Source: an uncultured Dialister sp. (lineage in GTDB: Bacteria; Bacillota; Negativicutes; Veillonellales; Dialisteraceae). Taken from it: a stretch of 6,661 nucleotides of DNA. The notes under the pieces were generated by a model that did not search any database, had not been told where the DNA came from, and was given only the letters and a program-made list of their open reading frames with translations. This document shows, piece by piece, positions 6,310 to 6,661 of the stretch. The translations under genes and the position numbers were made by a program. The stretch spans positions 1 through 6,661 of the forward strand of contig UQQQ01000077.1 of the NCBI GenBank assembly GCA_900543165.1. Direction: 5' to 3'. How positions within the stretch are numbered: position 1 is the first letter of the stretch; each line of letters starts with the position of its first letter.

Positions 6310-6335
6310 AAATGTGAATATACCCATGTGGTGCC
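6310..6335. repeat. Direct repeat copy 1 (in the antisense RNA)
   Basis: AAATGTGAATATAC (6310-6323) is identical to 6475-6488; the following CCATGTGGTGCC corresponds to CCATCGAGGTGCC at 6492-6504, with a 3-nt insertion before it and a one-base gap and one mismatch within. Both copies point the same way on the same strand and they lie on opposite sides of the terminator, the DRa/DRb geometry of par loci. Confidence 0.75.
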
Positions 6336-6337
6336 AA

Positions 6338-6386
6338 AAGAAAGAACCCCTATGAGATCTCGTACATCTCATAGGGGTTCTTTCTT
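6338..6386. terminator. Shared bidirectional intrinsic terminator (perfect 21-bp hairpin)
   Basis: Bases 6338-6358 and 6366-6386 are perfect inverted complements around the 7-nt loop CTCGTAC (6359-6365). The stem has an A/G-rich left foot (AAGAAAGAA) and a T-rich right foot (TTCTTTCTT), so both strands give a G/C-containing hairpin with a T-rich tail: TTCTTTCTT on plus and TTCTTTCTTTT on minus. It sits between a plus-strand promoter and a minus-strand small gene and would end both transcripts. On the plus-strand RNA the loop begins CUCG, which fits the YUNR U-turn motif used for fast antisense pairing in several regulatory RNAs. Confidence 0.85.
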
Positions 6387-6408
6387 GACAGAGGCTTATC
6401 AAGCACTG

Positions 6409-6495
6409 CTAGCGATTTCCGTCAAGCCATTTGCAAATGTAGTAGGCTACGATACTTGCTGCGACAGAAATCAAAAATGTGAATATACTTTCCAT
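6409..6495 (-). CDS. 28-residue hydrophobic membrane peptide, putative type I toxin
   Basis: A short gene with strong expression signals: start codon at 6495-6493, ribosome binding site GGGAGGGAGG (6512-6503) 7 nt upstream, and stop TAG at 6411-6409. The peptide starts MESIFTFLIS, continues as a single membrane-spanning stretch (about residues 4-21), and ends ICKWLDGNR, with a Trp-Leu pair and a charged polar tail. That layout (about 20 apolar residues, W-L at the membrane edge, short charged tail) is shared by Fst/PepA1-type toxins that damage the membrane; similar short hypothetical peptides ending CKWLD occur in Firmicutes from memory, unverified. The mRNA would run from about 6543 to the shared terminator (about 205 nt, compared with about 210 nt for pAD1 RNA I). 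A small membrane protein with another role cannot be excluded. Confidence 0.72.
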   Translation of the reverse strand: MESIFTFLISVAASIVAYYICKWLDGNR

Positions 6496-6504
6496 CGAGG
6501 TGCC
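6475..6504. repeat. Direct repeat copy 2 (at the toxin translation start)
   Basis: AAATGTGAATATAC (6475-6488) plus CCATCGAGGTGCC (6492-6504) cover, on the minus strand, the last bases of the ribosome binding site region, the spacer, the start codon and codons 2-7. Pairing of the convergent small RNA here would block ribosome entry. Confidence 0.75.
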
Positions 6505-6511
6505 TCCCTCC

Positions 6512-6544
6512 CGTCACGATTCTCCGGGGAGTTGCAGTGTGACG
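6512..6544 (-). promoter_or_regulatory. 5' leader hairpin of the toxin mRNA
   Basis: On the minus strand CGTCAC (6544-6539) and GTGACG (6517-6512) form a 6-bp stem at the predicted 5' end of the transcript, closing just at the ribosome binding site. Within its loop CTCCC (6531-6527) can alternatively pair with GGGAG of the ribosome binding site (6512-6508). Either fold could hide the start site and stabilise the mRNA, as the 5' stem-loop of Fst RNA I does. Confidence 0.45.
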
Positions 6545-6549
6545 CAATT

Positions 6550-6558
6550 AGTATAGCA
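6550..6558 (-). promoter_or_regulatory. Extended -10 promoter of the toxin gene
   Basis: On the minus strand TGC (6558-6556) precedes TATACT (6555-6550), a good extended -10. The -35 region at 17-bp spacing (TGGCTG) is poor. The predicted start is near 6543, giving a leader of about 48 nt. The partner antisense promoter has the better -35, consistent with an antitoxin RNA made in excess. Confidence 0.55.
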
Positions 6559-6661
6559 GAAATGACAGGCAGCAGCCAGCGGAAGGGGATATTCCCATTC
6601 CCGCCCAAAAAAGGCGATGTGAAATAACGATCATCTCATTTTCGCGTTCAATCTGCCGCGG

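Larger units (their letters stand above)
6306..6388 (+). ncRNA. Putative antitoxin RNA (RNA II-like) of a par/Fst-type locus
   Basis: Predicted short transcript of about 80 nt from the promoter at 6271-6299 to the shared terminator at 6338-6386. Its 5' part contains AAATGTGAATATAC (6310-6323) and CCATGTGGTGCC (6324-6335), a split direct repeat of the sequence opposite the toxin gene's start site. Because the toxin is transcribed from the other strand, this RNA would be complementary to the toxin mRNA over codons 3-7 and the spacer between ribosome binding site and start codon, as well as over the whole terminator. This matches the logic of RNA II (about 65 nt) from the pAD1 par locus. Existence and function are inferred from sequence only. 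Confidence 0.6.

Noticed and set aside
6199..6327. Minus-strand ORF starting MGIFTF after the terminator, resembling a second toxin copy
   Set aside because: Similarity is limited to the direct repeat. There is no ribosome binding site and the rest is basic and not hydrophobic. The repeat is better explained as the antisense pairing region.
6283..6627. 114-codon plus-strand open frame through the toxin-like locus
   Set aside because: It reads through a perfect 21-bp hairpin and both promoters, has no ribosome binding site and shows no recognisable protein features.
6548..6661. Minus-strand frame open from the window edge, possible C-terminus of a further gene
   Set aside because: Only 37 codons, no recognisable motif, and its stop overlaps the toxin -10 box. 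Sequence beyond the edge would be needed. Otherwise 6559-6661 shows only small hairpins (6581-6601 and 6602-6616).

Overview
The window suggests a fairly GC-rich member of the Negativicutes (diderm Firmicutes of the Selenomonas/Mitsuokella/Megasphaera/Dialister kind). This rests on type IV pilus ATPases typical of diderms, strong AGGAGG-type ribosome binding sites, and dispersed intergenic repeats of the GTCATCC...GGATGAC kind. The genus is an inference.

Layout. Positions 1-407 hold a 29-bp inverted-repeat element (32-189), a degenerate 7-bp tandem repeat (266-307) and an extended -10 promoter (362-370). This promoter drives a type IV pilus/type II secretion motor pair: a short PilB/GspE-type assembly ATPase (408-1583) and, one base later, a PilT-type retraction ATPase (1585-2583). 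A 545-bp gap full of repeats and palindromes follows. Then come the inner-membrane platform protein PilC/GspF (3129-4316) and a HAD-family phosphatase (4378-5025), whose last codons and stop lie inside another 7-bp tandem repeat (5011-5066). A lipoprotein substrate-binding protein of an iron/cobalamin-type ABC importer (5170-6153) is flanked by two related copies of a palindromic element. No prepilin, prepilin peptidase, secretin, ABC permease or ABC ATPase gene is visible.

The most interesting part is the last 400 bases, which look like an ordinary gene-free tail. They can be read as a compact type I toxin-antitoxin locus built like the par (Fst) locus of plasmid pAD1. A minus-strand gene encodes a 28-residue single-membrane-span peptide (6409-6495) with a strong ribosome binding site and an extended -10 promoter. 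A convergent plus-strand promoter (6271-6299) would make an RNA of about 80 nt. Both transcripts run into one shared, perfect 21-bp hairpin terminator (6338-6386). A split direct repeat lies at the toxin start site and again in the small RNA, so the two RNAs would be complementary both at the terminator and over the toxin's translation start. Promoter, repeat, terminator and ORF are visible in the sequence; toxicity and antisense control are inferred.

How the genes work together: PilB powers pilus polymerisation, PilT powers retraction and PilC anchors them in the inner membrane, but the fibre subunits must be encoded elsewhere. The phosphatase and the solute-binding lipoprotein look like neighbours rather than parts of the pilus machine.
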